The notes beneath the pieces were generated by a model that was not told the DNA's origin, made no database searches, and worked only from the letters and a program-made list of their open reading frames with translations. From positions 1 to 64,000 of the forward strand of contig NZ_VWVM01000005.1 in NCBI RefSeq assembly GCF_008632075.1: a stretch of DNA of 64,000 bases. Reading direction: 5' to 3'. This document shows positions 28,376 through 38,023 of the stretch, in pieces. Both the position numbers and the translations under genes were made by a program. Source of the DNA: Candidatus Pantoea gossypiicola (GTDB lineage Bacteria > Pseudomonadota > Gammaproteobacteria > Enterobacterales > Enterobacteriaceae). Positions within the stretch are counted from its first letter, which is position 1, and every line of letters starts with the position of its first letter.

Positions 28376-29416
28376 CTAGTCTGGCAATGCGGTATGCACC
28401 TGACGTAAATCCACCCGGCCGATTGTCCCCCTGATGCGTCCCAGCCACAGGGTGCCCTGAATTTCGACTGCGCCGCTCGCCAGAGGAAAATCCGCGCAGT
28501 CAACCAGCGGCTGCACGCTCATTGTTTGTGGGTCAATGCGTAGCACGCGCGCATTCCCGCACGCAGCACCTTCCTTCCCGGAGAAATACTCAACGATTTC
28601 CCGTAGGGTGCCTTGCTGGCCCGCGAGCAAAAGACTACCGTCCGGCGCCCAGTGTACATTGTCGCTGTGGAAACCGGTTTGAATTACATGTTTCTTCGCG
28701 GCACCGGCTCTGAACGAAAAGCGGTTAAAGGTCTGGCGGACAGAATCTGCGTAGTAGAGCCATTCTCCGTCAGCCGACGTTTCGATTCCGTTCGGCATCA
28801 GGTCGCCTCCGGTATCGACCTTGCTCCATCCGGAACGGGAACTCCAGGCCAGCACCTCACCGATGCTGCGCCCACCCTCGATTTCCTCGAAATTCAGCGC
28901 ACGACCTCCCTTCTTGGGGATGGGCAGCGTGGTCTGCGTCATCACGAATCCGTCGGGCATTGGTGCGACCCCGTTGCCGGTCACAGAACCCGGTGTAAGC
29001 ACGCAACCCCGCCAGTGGATGCGGGGCAGAACGTCACGGGTATCGACAGTGAAAATCTCCACGGATTCGCGGACGCCGTGATGCACGACGAGGAGCTGGT
29101 GGACACCGTTCGCGCCACGACGAATGGTGAGTCCGTGTGGATTGAAGCGCTCTGGCGGCCGGTCGGGCTGGCCGTGAAAGGTGTGCGCGTCGAAGCGTAC
29201 CTGCGCCTCCGGAGAGGGATAAAGGGCACGGATTGCATGCGTGGATGTGTTCACCAAATCCAGTCGCCCTTCGCCATCGGGTGCCAACGCTCTCACGCTC
29301 ACGATCAGCCAATGCGTGCCTGGAATTCCAGTCAGGTCTTCAGAGGCTTCGATTGATCCCACCGGCGCTACCTGCGTTGCACCGTTTGTCAGGTTCTTGG
29401 GTGTATCCATTGTCAT
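28376..29416 (-). CDS. SMP-30/gluconolactonase/arylesterase-like beta-propeller
   Basis: A 346-residue six-bladed propeller protein without signal peptide. The HGLTIRRG, PNGIETSADGEWLYYADS and SDNVHWAPDG segments carry the conserved Asn/Asp calcium ligands of the SMP-30/paraoxonase family. Likely hydrolyses a lactone or ester. Convergent with the metallo-hydrolase (140-base gap). High GC, like the whole block. Paraoxonase-like versus gluconolactonase activity cannot be separated from sequence alone. Confidence 0.8.
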   Translation of the reverse strand: MTMDTPKNLTNGATQVAPVGSIEASEDLTGIPGTHWLIVSVRALAPDGEGRLDLVNTSTHAIRALYPSPEAQVRFDAHTFHGQPDRPPERFNPHGLTIRRGANGVHQLLVVHHGVRESVEIFTVDTRDVLPRIHWRGCVLTPGSVTGNGVAPMPDGFVMTQTTLPIPKKGGRALNFEEIEGGRSIGEVLAWSSRSGWSKVDTGGDLMPNGIETSADGEWLYYADSVRQTFNRFSFRAGAAKKHVIQTGFHSDNVHWAPDGSLLLAGQQGTLREIVEYFSGKEGAACGNARVLRIDPQTMSVQPLVDCADFPLASGAVEIQGTLWLGRIRGTIGRVDLRQVHTALPD

Positions 29417-29562
29417 TCAACCCTCAATGTTTATGGGGAGGTGGTTCAAGAAGGCGAGGTCCACCCTCTCGCGATTGCGGATGCTGTCTATCAATCTACT
29501 ATCGTCGGACTCCCGATCACATCCTCCGTCGATCACGGGCAGGACGCGCAATACTCCCGGGG

Positions 29563-30180
29563 TTACTCCTGTGGGTCCACGCAAGCTGCCTGACGAGAAT
29601 GTGCCCAGGCTCGTGCATCTGTCGCTATCCTCCTGGCTAACGCAGCGACCAGTCGTTGTTGGGCCTGAACCATTTCCGGATAGCCTCCTGGCGCGGGCTC
29701 ATCCAGATAGCCCCGGCAGACCAGCCGTGGCTTTCCCGCCTCATTCGCGAATCCCAAACTCCAGTCGGCATCAAGCTGAACCCGTTGTCCGGGCCAGGCA
29801 TCAAACCGACGCAACTGGAGTTTGATTCTGAGTACAGGCCTGGCAGAGGTCTGTGGCAGCCCGGCCACATCCTGGGTGGCCAACTCATGCGTCAGTACTG
29901 ACGATAAGGCACTACGAATTTCGTCATCCAGCGGGCCAGTCCAGCGCTCGTTATCAAGGACAACGGCACCAGCGGCGCCCTGTCGTACGACCAGTTGTGA
30001 CTGATCGTTCTGTGACGGGATACCGACCGGCAATACATCAACCATGAAGGGGGCCGGTGGCTTCGTCGTTATTGTTTCCCCGGACGGTGCGAGAAGTGAG
30101 TAGTAATGTACTGGCGGAGACGCGCAGGCATTCAGAAAGAAGACCGGCACGAGAAGCCCAGAAAAACGGTAACTTTTCAT
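29563..30180 (-). CDS. pqiC: PqiC-type auxiliary lipoprotein
   Basis: A 205-residue outer-membrane lipoprotein: signal peptide with lipobox LNAC, then the ABC-transport auxiliary (DUF330) domain with VDVLPVGIP, a QLVVRQG segment and a WTGPLDDEIRSALSSVL helix. In E. coli PqiC forms a ring at the outer membrane that receives the PqiB tunnel. Start overlaps the pqiB stop by four bases; last gene of the long minus-strand operon. Confidence 0.88.
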   Translation of the reverse strand: MKSYRFSGLLVPVFFLNACASPPVHYYSLLAPSGETITTKPPAPFMVDVLPVGIPSQNDQSQLVVRQGAAGAVVLDNERWTGPLDDEIRSALSSVLTHELATQDVAGLPQTSARPVLRIKLQLRRFDAWPGQRVQLDADWSLGFANEAGKPRLVCRGYLDEPAPGGYPEMVQAQQRLVAALARRIATDARAWAHSRQAACVDPQE

Positions 30181-31838
30181 TGATGCGATTCCTGTTGACT
30201 TACTGTGTTGTCTTTTCCTGTGGCAGGAGGCGAGGGAGATTCCGGGCGTCCGCGCAACAGTGATTCAGGATGCCGGCCAAGCATGTCTGTCAGCACCCGT
30301 AGTGAGCGAGATACCCGCTGAACTTCCTGTAGCGTCTGGCCCAGGTTTTGCTGTAATGGCGCATCTTCGGCCAGCACACCTTGTGCCGCACCAAAGGCCT
30401 GCCGGGCCTGCAGCAGGGTCTGCGTGGTTTGCGGTAACGTCTGGCTGTTGACTTGCTTAAGGGTCTTGTCAAGTTCTGCTAATGTGCTGTCGAGGTTTCG
30501 CCCGATTGAGTCGAGGGGCATCTTCTCTATCTTGCCGACGATGCTGGCCACCTGCCCCTGCAACTGATCGAAACTGCCGTTGATTGTGGGAACGCTTAGT
30601 GGGCGTGCCGATATGTCTATGGTTCTTTTCGGTGCATCCGGAACAAATTCCAGCGAAACATAGAGCTGTCCGGTCAGCAGATTTCCTGATCTCGCCTGCG
30701 CGCGCAGGCCATGTTCGACCAGTTCTCTCAGAAATTGAGCGGCTTGTTGCTCTGTATTTGTACCAGGCAATTTATCCAACAGACGCCCAAGACGTTGTGG
30801 ATACACCACGATGCCAACGGTTGTGGGGAATCGGAGCGTACTTGGATCGTAGTCGAGGTTTATTGATACCACCCTGCCCAGATCCATCCCCGAGAATTGA
30901 ACCGGAGCACCTACAGATAAACCGCGTAGTGCCTGGTCGAAGCGTAGCTGGACGAACTGCTCCGGCCCGTCGGGTTCAGCCATGGCGCTGGCTTGATCCG
31001 GTGCAAGACTGAACTGGGTATTTTCAGGTGCCTTTTGCGTGTGATCTTTGCCGCGTGCAGAGGCGGCGAAAGCAATTCCTCCCGCCACAATTGTGGCCAC
31101 GGATTGCGTTTTGAGCTTGAGTCCGTCAGCACCCAGCGAAACATCCATCCCACTGGCATTCCAGAATCGGGTATCGGTAGTGACAAAGCTGTCGTAGGGT
31201 TTGTCGATGAAGACCTGCAGGCTGACGTGATTACCATCATCATCAAGCTTGTAGGAGGCTACCCGGCCCACCTGGATACGCCGGAAGTAGACCGGCGAGC
31301 CAACATCCAGCGACCCCAGATCTTCGGTATGCAGGACAAATGACTTTCCGGGCATACCACCAATAACCGTTGGCGGCGTTTCAAGGCCAGTAAAGACTTT
31401 GCTGGATGCATGTTCCGATCCAGCATCCGCCGCAATATAGGCGCCGGAGAGAAGTGTGTCGATGCCTGATATACCGCCGGTGCCAATACGCGGGCGCACG
31501 ACCCAGAACCGCGTGTCGCTGCGGGTCAGACTTTCCGCGCTCCTGGCCAACGAGACCGTGGCGGCAACGTGCGAGCCGTCGTCGCTGAGTGTGATTGCCG
31601 TTACTGTGCCCACGGTCACGTCCTTGTACTTGACCGGTGTTTTGCCTGCCTCCAGTCCTGCCGCTGTACGGAAAGCTATAGTGATTTCAGGACCAGCTGA
31701 CAGCCAGGTATGCGCCAGCATTGACAGCCCGACCAGTGCAGCGATGGCTGGTACCAGCCATACCAGGGAAATACGCCAGCGACGGCGGGCCACTGCAGGA
31801 TTGCCGGGCTGGTGGATATGTTCGGGTTCGTTATTCAT
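30177..31838 (-). CDS. pqiB: PqiB-type MCE-domain intermembrane lipid transport protein
   Basis: A 553-residue inner-membrane-anchored protein. One N-terminal TM (ISLVWLVPAIAALVGLSML), three MCE domains (starting near residues 48, 165 and 290, each with a hydrophobic VKYKDVTVGTV-like turn), and a long C-terminal helical needle (residues about 430-535). In E. coli PqiB stacks MCE rings into a tunnel that spans the periplasm and moves lipids. Coupled to the upstream pqiA2 and downstream pqiC by ATGA overlaps. Confidence 0.92.
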   Translation of the reverse strand: MNNEPEHIHQPGNPAVARRRWRISLVWLVPAIAALVGLSMLAHTWLSAGPEITIAFRTAAGLEAGKTPVKYKDVTVGTVTAITLSDDGSHVAATVSLARSAESLTRSDTRFWVVRPRIGTGGISGIDTLLSGAYIAADAGSEHASSKVFTGLETPPTVIGGMPGKSFVLHTEDLGSLDVGSPVYFRRIQVGRVASYKLDDDGNHVSLQVFIDKPYDSFVTTDTRFWNASGMDVSLGADGLKLKTQSVATIVAGGIAFAASARGKDHTQKAPENTQFSLAPDQASAMAEPDGPEQFVQLRFDQALRGLSVGAPVQFSGMDLGRVVSINLDYDPSTLRFPTTVGIVVYPQRLGRLLDKLPGTNTEQQAAQFLRELVEHGLRAQARSGNLLTGQLYVSLEFVPDAPKRTIDISARPLSVPTINGSFDQLQGQVASIVGKIEKMPLDSIGRNLDSTLAELDKTLKQVNSQTLPQTTQTLLQARQAFGAAQGVLAEDAPLQQNLGQTLQEVQRVSRSLRVLTDMLGRHPESLLRGRPESPSPPATGKDNTVSQQESHQ

Positions 31839-32458
31839 TCCGGTTTATCATCCCATATCAGACGGGGGTCGAAGGTCATAGCTGAGAGCATGGTAAGGAT
31901 CACCACCACGCCAAAGAAGAAGATGCCAACTCGTGGCTCGATATCACTCAGGCCCTGGAACTTGACCAGCGCGGCAACTACAGCCACCACCAGTACGTCG
32001 AGCATTGACCAGTAGCCGATCACCTCAACGAGCCGGTAGAGTCTGGCTCGCTCGCGTCTCGCCCAGTTACTGCGTCGTTGTGAAGTTATCAGCAGCAGTG
32101 TGAGGACAAGAAACTTGGTGCAGGGAACTGCCACGCTGGCAATGAAAATCACCAGAGCGATGCCATAAGACCCGGATTTCCAGAACTCGATAGCGCCGTT
32201 CATGATGGTGCTACCGCTGCCACTGCCGAGTAGGCTGGTATACATAACCGGCAGCACGTTGGCCGGAATGTAGAAAATCAAGCCAGCGATCAACAAGGCC
32301 CAGGCCCGCACAATGCTGTCGGGGCGCCGACGATGCAGTGATGCGCCGCAGCGAGGGCAGTGTACGTGCTTCGTTTCGTCGAGCTTGTCCTGGCAAACGA
32401 GTCTACAGATATGGCAGCCGATGACACCCAGGTGGCACGCGCGGGGAGGCAGATTCAT
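31835..32458 (-). CDS. PqiA domain protein, C-terminal unit of a split PqiA
   Basis: A 207-residue inner-membrane protein: N-terminal zinc-ribbon-like cysteines (CHICRLVC...CPRCG), then four TM segments of one PqiA repeat (ALLIAGLIFYIPANVLPVMY). E. coli PqiA is one protein with two such repeats; here each repeat has its own gene, as in many pseudomonads. Start and previous stop overlap (ATGA at 32455-32458). Works with PqiB as the membrane partner. Confidence 0.88.
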   Translation of the reverse strand: MNLPPRACHLGVIGCHICRLVCQDKLDETKHVHCPRCGASLHRRRPDSIVRAWALLIAGLIFYIPANVLPVMYTSLLGSGSGSTIMNGAIEFWKSGSYGIALVIFIASVAVPCTKFLVLTLLLITSQRRSNWARRERARLYRLVEVIGYWSMLDVLVVAVVAALVKFQGLSDIEPRVGIFFFGVVVILTMLSAMTFDPRLIWDDKPE

Positions 32459-33114
32459 GTGCGGCCCGCCTGCCGTTGCTGGTTGTATTCGGTCAGCTCC
32501 CACAGCCAGTGGATATCGCGGCTCGCGATCAGCGTAATCAGCAGCACTAACACGGCCGTGGCCCAGATCCCCGGTCCGGGTGCTACCTGGAGGAAACTTG
32601 ACAGTTTGATGACCGCCACCAGAATGCCGAGCAGACCGACCTCAATCATGCTCCAGGGGCGCAACGCGACCAGCATCCGCATCGCCTGCGCGAAGCCTGG
32701 CGCACGCCGACCAGTGCGGGCAAAAGCCAGCACCCAGGCCAGCAGAGTGATCTGTAGAAGTGGTGCCACGATGATTGATATTGCAGTTGGTACTGCAATG
32801 GGAGCGCCAGGTCCGTAGGCGAGCGCCGCCGTCGACTGCCAGAGCGTGGTCTCGTTGTGCAACCCCTGCATACTGATGCGAACGACCGGGCAGACGTTGG
32901 CGATCACGAACACGATTGCTGCGGCGACGGTCAGCGCCAGCCAACGATCGACATCCAGACGGTTGGCGCGATAGAGGATGGCAGTACATTGCTCGCAGCG
33001 TGCAACCTCGCCCGGGGCCAGCGCGATGCGCCGGTACACCCTGTCGCAGTGCTCGCAGACAACGAGGTCTGGAAACACGATGAGTTTAGCGGAGAGACTC
33101 AGTTTCTTTGCCAT
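32455..33114 (-). CDS. PqiA domain protein, N-terminal unit of a split PqiA
   Basis: A 219-residue inner-membrane protein with two CxxC pairs (CEHCDRVY...CEQCTA) and four TM segments (LALTVAAAIVFVIANVCPVV; ISIIVAPLLQITLLAWVLAF). First half of the split PqiA. Starts 18 bases after the stop of the EmrB-like gene, so it is in the same transcript as the drug-export genes. Confidence 0.88.
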   Translation of the reverse strand: MAKKLSLSAKLIVFPDLVVCEHCDRVYRRIALAPGEVARCEQCTAILYRANRLDVDRWLALTVAAAIVFVIANVCPVVRISMQGLHNETTLWQSTAALAYGPGAPIAVPTAISIIVAPLLQITLLAWVLAFARTGRRAPGFAQAMRMLVALRPWSMIEVGLLGILVAVIKLSSFLQVAPGPGIWATAVLVLLITLIASRDIHWLWELTEYNQQRQAGRT

Positions 33115-33132
33115 GGTTTTATGCCCTGTTGT

Positions 33133-34680
33133 TTAGTGACCGCCGCTCATGTCGATGGGTCCCTTTGGTTTTGGAGAGAACCAGATTAATGCGGCGGCGA
33201 AGGCGAAGCAGAAAGCAATCGCAGCGAACATGTTGAGTGTTGCGAGCATGACGCTCTGGCCCTCAACGATGCTGCTCAGCGTAGATGTGGCAACCTCTCT
33301 CGACATTCCACTGGCCATCATGCTGTCGAGGGTGGTTTGTCCCTGAGTCATCGCGCTTGCCAGTTCAGTCTGGTTCTCACGTGTCGCGTTGGCCCACCCG
33401 GTCTGAACTATTGAAGTCGCAAACGCGCCGGCGAGCGTTCGCATGAAATTTGAGATCCCGGCCGCGTCGGCCTGTTCTGCTGTTGTGACGCTCGCCATAC
33501 ACAGACCGGTTACAGGGATGAAAAACATCATCAGGAATGGGCCCGTCAGCAGCATCGGCCAGGCCATCTGAATGAAGGTAATATCCGGCGTGAATCCCAC
33601 CCGCCACGCAGATATGCCACCAAGTCCCAGCAATCCGACCGATACAATCAGCCGTGGATCGAGCCTTGCCGCTACCTGACCGATGATGGGGGAACTAATT
33701 ACTGCGAGAATCCCCATGATCCCGGTGGCATATCCTGCCCACGTGGCGGTGTAGCCCATGTTCTGCTGCAGCCAGAGCGGGATCAGAACAATACTGGCGA
33801 AGAACGCACCAAACGCAACCGAGTAGGTAATGGAAGCCGCAACGAAGCCGCGATGGCGAAACACGTGCAGATTAACGATGGGATTCTTTTCGGTCAGTTC
33901 CCACATCAGGAAGGCGACAAAGCCGATTACTGCAATCACTGCAAGCACGCGGATTTCTGTTGCAGCGAACCAGTCATGGTTGCGGCCTTCATCAAGCATG
34001 ATTTGGAGCGCACCGACCCACACAATAAGCAGGCCAAGACCCACTACATCAATCGGAGACCGGGTGACCGTTTCCTGCTGGCCTCGCATCAGGTACAGAA
34101 GTCCTAGGCCACCGGCGGCAGCAATTGGCACATTGATGAAGAATATCCACTCCCACCCGACGTTATCGGAGATCGTGCCGCCAAGAATGGGACCGGCGAT
34201 CGGTGCGACTGTGGTTGTCATCGCCCATATGATTGTCGCGATTGTCGCCTTCTCAGGTGGGAAGATACGCAGCAGAAGGGTCTGCGAAAGGGGAATGATC
34301 GTGCCACCGGCCAAACCCAGGAATATGCGCCCGGCGACGAGCATGCCAAGCGTGCCCGACAGGCCACACACTAGCGAGAGCACGCCGAAGGCCAGATAAG
34401 AGGTAATGAACACACGATAACCACCGAAGCGGCGCATGAGCCACCCGGTAAGCGGCACAGTGATCGCTTCGGCCACTGCGTAGGAGGTGATAACCCAGCT
34501 TGCCTGGCTGGACGAGACCCCTAACCCGCCGGCGATATGGGGGATCGAGACGTTGGCGATAGTGGTATCCAGCACGACCAAAAAATTGCCCAGCCCGATC
34601 AGGATAGCGGCGAGGATGAGTTTCCCGCCCCTTAATGACCGGGCGGCTGGATTTTCATGCTGAGAGATGGAATCAACCAT
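33133..34680 (-). CDS. EmrB/QacA-type (DHA2) drug:proton antiporter
   Basis: A 515-residue inner-membrane protein with 14 predicted helices. DTTIANVSIPHIAGGLGVSSSQASWVITSYAVAEAI (shown in part; motif D1 and loop) and GWLMRRFGGYRVF (motif A) are typical DHA2 marks; GPILGGTISDNVGWEWIFFINVP is motif C/loop. ATG 34680 with AGGA upstream is preferred over GTG 34698, which overlaps the EmrA stop. Forms a tripartite pump with the EmrA-like and NodT-like proteins encoded just upstream. Confidence 0.93.
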   Translation of the reverse strand: MVDSISQHENPAARSLRGGKLILAAILIGLGNFLVVLDTTIANVSIPHIAGGLGVSSSQASWVITSYAVAEAITVPLTGWLMRRFGGYRVFITSYLAFGVLSLVCGLSGTLGMLVAGRIFLGLAGGTIIPLSQTLLLRIFPPEKATIATIIWAMTTTVAPIAGPILGGTISDNVGWEWIFFINVPIAAAGGLGLLYLMRGQQETVTRSPIDVVGLGLLIVWVGALQIMLDEGRNHDWFAATEIRVLAVIAVIGFVAFLMWELTEKNPIVNLHVFRHRGFVAASITYSVAFGAFFASIVLIPLWLQQNMGYTATWAGYATGIMGILAVISSPIIGQVAARLDPRLIVSVGLLGLGGISAWRVGFTPDITFIQMAWPMLLTGPFLMMFFIPVTGLCMASVTTAEQADAAGISNFMRTLAGAFATSIVQTGWANATRENQTELASAMTQGQTTLDSMMASGMSREVATSTLSSIVEGQSVMLATLNMFAAIAFCFAFAAALIWFSPKPKGPIDMSGGH

Positions 34681-34700
34681 TATCGTCTGGTTCCTCACAA

Positions 34701-35861
34701 TCAGTTGGAGACGTCGATATCGGCGGTCATAGACAGACCGACACGAAGAGGATGCTCTGCAAGCTGTTGGGGATCGAGTGCAATCCTTACTGGCAGGCGC
34801 TGGACGACCTTGATCCAGTTGCCGGTTGCGTTTTGCGCCGGCACTACAGAAAAGGCCGAGCCGGTACCGCCGGAGAAACCGACGACTTTGCCGTCATACT
34901 TAACGCTATTACCGTAGAGGTCTGAGGTGAGCTTAACCGACTGGCCTGGCTTAACCTTCCTGAGTTGACCCTCCTTGAAGTTGGCGTCCACATAGCTGGC
35001 GTGGATCGGGACCACGACCATCAGCATTGCGCCAGGCTGCACACGCTGACCAACCTGCACCTGGCGACGGGAGATGATCCCATCAACGGGTGCACGAAGA
35101 ATGGTGCGTTCGAGGTCGACCTGAGCCTGCTCCCGTGCAGCACGTGCTGCCAGCACCTCGGGATTGGTGTCAGGTGTACTCTTGTCTATAAGTGCCCGGT
35201 TGGCGTCACGGCTCCCGATGGCAGTGGCACGATTGGCCGCGGCCTGCGTACGGGCTGCTTCAGCAACTCTCAGACTGGCGAGCGCAGTGCTGTAGGCATT
35301 GCGCGCTGTGGTCAACTCTTCGCCTGAGACGGAGCCCGACTCAGCCAGGGCGTTGCGGCGGTCAAGATCGATTTTCGCTCTGGCAAGATCAGCCTGTGCA
35401 GAAGAGACCTGCGCCTGGGCGCGCACTTCGTCGGCAGCCCGTGCCGCTATTTGCGCGTCAAGACCGCCATCCGTGGCGATAAGACCGCGCACGCGGCGTT
35501 CAGTCAACGCCAGCTCAGCTTCGGCGCGCTTTAGCGCTATCCTGGCATCCGTATCGTCCAGTCGAACGAGAACATCCCCCTGTTTCACGTGCAGCGCATC
35601 ATCCACCAGGACTTCGCGCACAGGCCCCCCAATCAGAGGGGTCACCTGAGCGATATTAGCCCCGACGTAGGCATTGTCGGTTTCAGCATGGCGGGATGCG
35701 ACGAAAAGATCATATGCGTAATAGCCACCCCCGAGCGTAGCGACGCTCGCCAGCAGGGCCAGAAATAGCCGCTTTCGCCTGGCGTTTTGCGCTCTGCTAT
35801 CCGCAGCAGTATTGTTGGCAACGGGAACATCTTGTTCAATGGTATTGGTGGATTCAGACAT
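34701..35861 (-). CDS. EmrA/HlyD-type membrane fusion protein
   Basis: A 386-residue protein. Single N-terminal TM (LFLALLASVATLGGGYYAYDLF), biotinyl-lipoyl half-motif (ITPLIGGPVREVLVDDALHVK-like, residues about 68-90), long alpha-hairpin (about 110 residues, Ala/Arg-rich), second half-motif (TILRAPVDGIISRRQVQVGQ) and beta-barrel. Links the EmrB-like transporter to the outer-membrane factor. Fifteen bases separate it from the upstream gene. Confidence 0.93.
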   Translation of the reverse strand: MSESTNTIEQDVPVANNTAADSRAQNARRKRLFLALLASVATLGGGYYAYDLFVASRHAETDNAYVGANIAQVTPLIGGPVREVLVDDALHVKQGDVLVRLDDTDARIALKRAEAELALTERRVRGLIATDGGLDAQIAARAADEVRAQAQVSSAQADLARAKIDLDRRNALAESGSVSGEELTTARNAYSTALASLRVAEAARTQAAANRATAIGSRDANRALIDKSTPDTNPEVLAARAAREQAQVDLERTILRAPVDGIISRRQVQVGQRVQPGAMLMVVVPIHASYVDANFKEGQLRKVKPGQSVKLTSDLYGNSVKYDGKVVGFSGGTGSAFSVVPAQNATGNWIKVVQRLPVRIALDPQQLAEHPLRVGLSMTADIDVSN

Positions 35862-35875
35862 GGCTCGGATTTCCT

Positions 35876-37312
35876 TTATGCGCGATAGCCGCCACCGAGC
35901 GCACGGATGAGGGCGATCTTGAGGACAAGGGCGCGGCTTTTCAGAGACGCGACCGTGCGGCGGGTGCTGATGAGGGCGTCTTCGGCAGCCAGCACATCAA
36001 GATAGGTCGCAAGGCCGCCGCGATAACGATTGCTGGCAACGAACCATGCGGCACTGGCAGAGCGCTCTGCTTCCTGTGCGTGTTCAAGCCGCAGGTCCAG
36101 CGCGCGTGTGCTTGTGGCTGCATCAGCCACATCTCGCAGCGCCTGCGTTAATGCGCCGTCATATTGGGCGACGGCCACCCGGTAATCGGCTTCGGCGGCA
36201 CGGTACTGTCCGCGCAAACGCGCGCCGTCGAAGATCGGCAAGCTGATGGCCGGGCCGACTGTTCCAAAATCGGACCCTGACTCAAACACATTTCCGATGC
36301 CGAGAGCCTGCAGGCCAATCAGACCTGTCAGATTGACGTTTGGATAGAAGGCCGCCCTGGCTTCCTTGATCTGGCTCGCAGCAGCTTCTGCCCGGAGCCG
36401 TGCGGCAATGATGTCAGGGCGTCGTCCGATTAATTCGGCCGGTAGATTGGCTGGCAGGCCGAAGCTGCCAGTAATGGTCGCGCCCGGACGCGCTATAGTC
36501 AGTCCGCGATCAGGGCCAGCCCCAATCAGTGCTGCAATCCGGTGACGAGTGAGGGAGAGGGATTCATTCTGTTCAGCCAGATCGCCCTGAGCTGTGGCGA
36601 GTGCTGAACGGGCGCGCTCAACCGCACCTTTATTTTCCAGCCCTTGCTTATTACGACCCTCTATCAGTTCCAGTGTGCGCTTACGCACTTTAATAGCATG
36701 TTCGGCGGCATCATGTTCGGCGTAATCTCCGGCCAGATCTCCGTAGGCGCTGGCGATGCCTGCTGACACAGCCAGACGAGTGGCCGCAGCTTCGGCACCT
36801 GTTGCTTCGGCTTGTGAACGCGCTGCTGCTAATGCCGCCCGGTTGCGGCCCCAGAAGTCGAGCTCCCAGGTAAGATTGAGGGTTGTCTGACCATAATCAC
36901 GCCAGCCCTCGGGCAGCCCACTTGCCGGGGAAAGATAGTTGTAGCTTTGCTTGGTCGATCCGACCTCACCATTTGCTGTGATGGCGGGAAGCAACCTGCT
37001 CCGGGTCTCCTGAACCAGTGCTTCGGCACGGGCAAAACGTGCTGAAGCCACGCGCAAATCGGTCGCTCCCTTCAACCCCTCGGTGATCAGTGCATTGAGC
37101 TGGGCGTCGCCAAATTCTTCCCACCAGCGATCCGAGGGCCAGGCCCTCCCGGGTGCGGAAAAGCTTGTAGCACTCGCGAAGCTTTCTGGTCCTGCAGGCA
37201 CCACGTCATTTTTTTGTGGCAGGGGAGCACAGCTGCTTAGCATGAGCACAACCACAAAGGCGGTGACACCTCCCGACGCCGTGGTCCGCCATTGGAAATT
37301 TGATGACCCCAT
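35876..37312 (-). CDS. NodT-family outer-membrane efflux factor
   Basis: A 478-residue lipoprotein of the TolC/OprM class. Signal peptide with lipobox LSSC, then two outer-membrane-efflux repeats with the RPDIIAARLRAEAAASQIKEARAAFYPNVNL pattern (shown in part, FYPNVNLTGLIG). ATG 37312 gives a proper lipoprotein signal; the longer frame to 37345 does not. First gene of the operon, its start facing the TetR gene at 37415 across an operator-bearing gap. Confidence 0.92.
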   Translation of the reverse strand: MGSSNFQWRTTASGGVTAFVVVLMLSSCAPLPQKNDVVPAGPESFASATSFSAPGRAWPSDRWWEEFGDAQLNALITEGLKGATDLRVASARFARAEALVQETRSRLLPAITANGEVGSTKQSYNYLSPASGLPEGWRDYGQTTLNLTWELDFWGRNRAALAAARSQAEATGAEAAATRLAVSAGIASAYGDLAGDYAEHDAAEHAIKVRKRTLELIEGRNKQGLENKGAVERARSALATAQGDLAEQNESLSLTRHRIAALIGAGPDRGLTIARPGATITGSFGLPANLPAELIGRRPDIIAARLRAEAAASQIKEARAAFYPNVNLTGLIGLQALGIGNVFESGSDFGTVGPAISLPIFDGARLRGQYRAAEADYRVAVAQYDGALTQALRDVADAATSTRALDLRLEHAQEAERSASAAWFVASNRYRGGLATYLDVLAAEDALISTRRTVASLKSRALVLKIALIRALGGGYRA

Positions 37313-37327
37313 AACATGCCCTACATA

Positions 37328-37397
37328 ACCATACTGTACGGTCATTTTAGATATATGTTCTTGCAGGTGTCAATGCAAAATCGTACAGTGCTGTATG
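37328..37397. promoter_or_regulatory. Divergent promoter region with two TetR-type palindromes
   Basis: Two imperfect palindromes with CTGTAC/GTACAG cores: 37328-37342 (arms ACCxTAC/GTAxGGT) and 37382-37397 (CGTACAG-TG-CTGTATG). They lie between the efflux operon start (37312) and the TetR start (37415). The same CTGTAC core forms the operator at 43564-43590. Confidence 0.6.
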
Positions 37398-37414
37398 AAA
37401 AAGTGAGGTTTCGA

Positions 37415-38023
37415 ATGAGAGTAAAGACAGACGATCGGCGTAAGGCGATCCTTGATGTGGCAATCGAGGTATTTCGCGATGTCGGTTATGCGCGCGCCAG
37501 CATGGCGATGATCTCAGCGCGGATCGGAGGATCGAAAGGCACCCTGTATGGCTACTTCAAATCCAAGGAAGCGTTATTCGCTGCTGCCATGATGGCAGTG
37601 ATGGAAGAACAAGCAGATGAGATTATGGGACTGCTTGATCTGTCCGAGCCGGATGTTTCACTGGCACTTCGGCGTTTTGGTGAGGCCCTGCTTGCTTTGC
37701 TGACTTCTGCAGATACGCTTGCCATCATGCGAGCTGCCATTGCCGAAGGCGCAAGTTCTACGCTGGGAGCCACGCTCTACGAGATGGGGGCCGGGCGGGC
37801 GTGGGAACATATGACAAACTATATTGCCCGTCAGCAGGAGAATGGTGTGATTCGTCCGGTAGACGCCCGCGTTGCCGCGGCGCATCTAAAGGGTTTGCTC
37901 GAAATCGGATTTATTGAACCGTTGTTATTTGGTGCTCAACCCTGGTTTACGCCAAAGGAAGCTGTAGCAACAGCGGTCGATGCGTTCCTTCGGGCTTATG
38001 TCAGCAACGGCGGGGGACAGTAA
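37415..38023 (+). CDS. TetR/AcrR regulator of the efflux-pqi operon
   Basis: A 202-residue regulator. HTH: AILDVAIEVFRDVGYARASMAMISARIGGSKGTLYGYFKSKEALF (shown in part; GSKGTLYGYFKSKEALF). The C-terminal domain resembles the AefR-like/TetR_C_7 group. ATG 37415 has GAGG at good spacing; an upstream extension would run through the operator. Divergent to the six-gene efflux/lipid-transport operon, so it is the likely repressor. Confidence 0.88.
   Translation: MRVKTDDRRKAILDVAIEVFRDVGYARASMAMISARIGGSKGTLYGYFKSKEALFAAAMMAVMEEQADEIMGLLDLSEPDVSLALRRFGEALLALLTSADTLAIMRAAIAEGASSTLGATLYEMGAGRAWEHMTNYIARQQENGVIRPVDARVAAAHLKGLLEIGFIEPLLFGAQPWFTPKEAVATAVDAFLRAYVSNGGGQ

Noticed and set aside
28613..29356. 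247-codon plus-strand frame
   Set aside because: Opposite the SMP-30-like gene; no family features.
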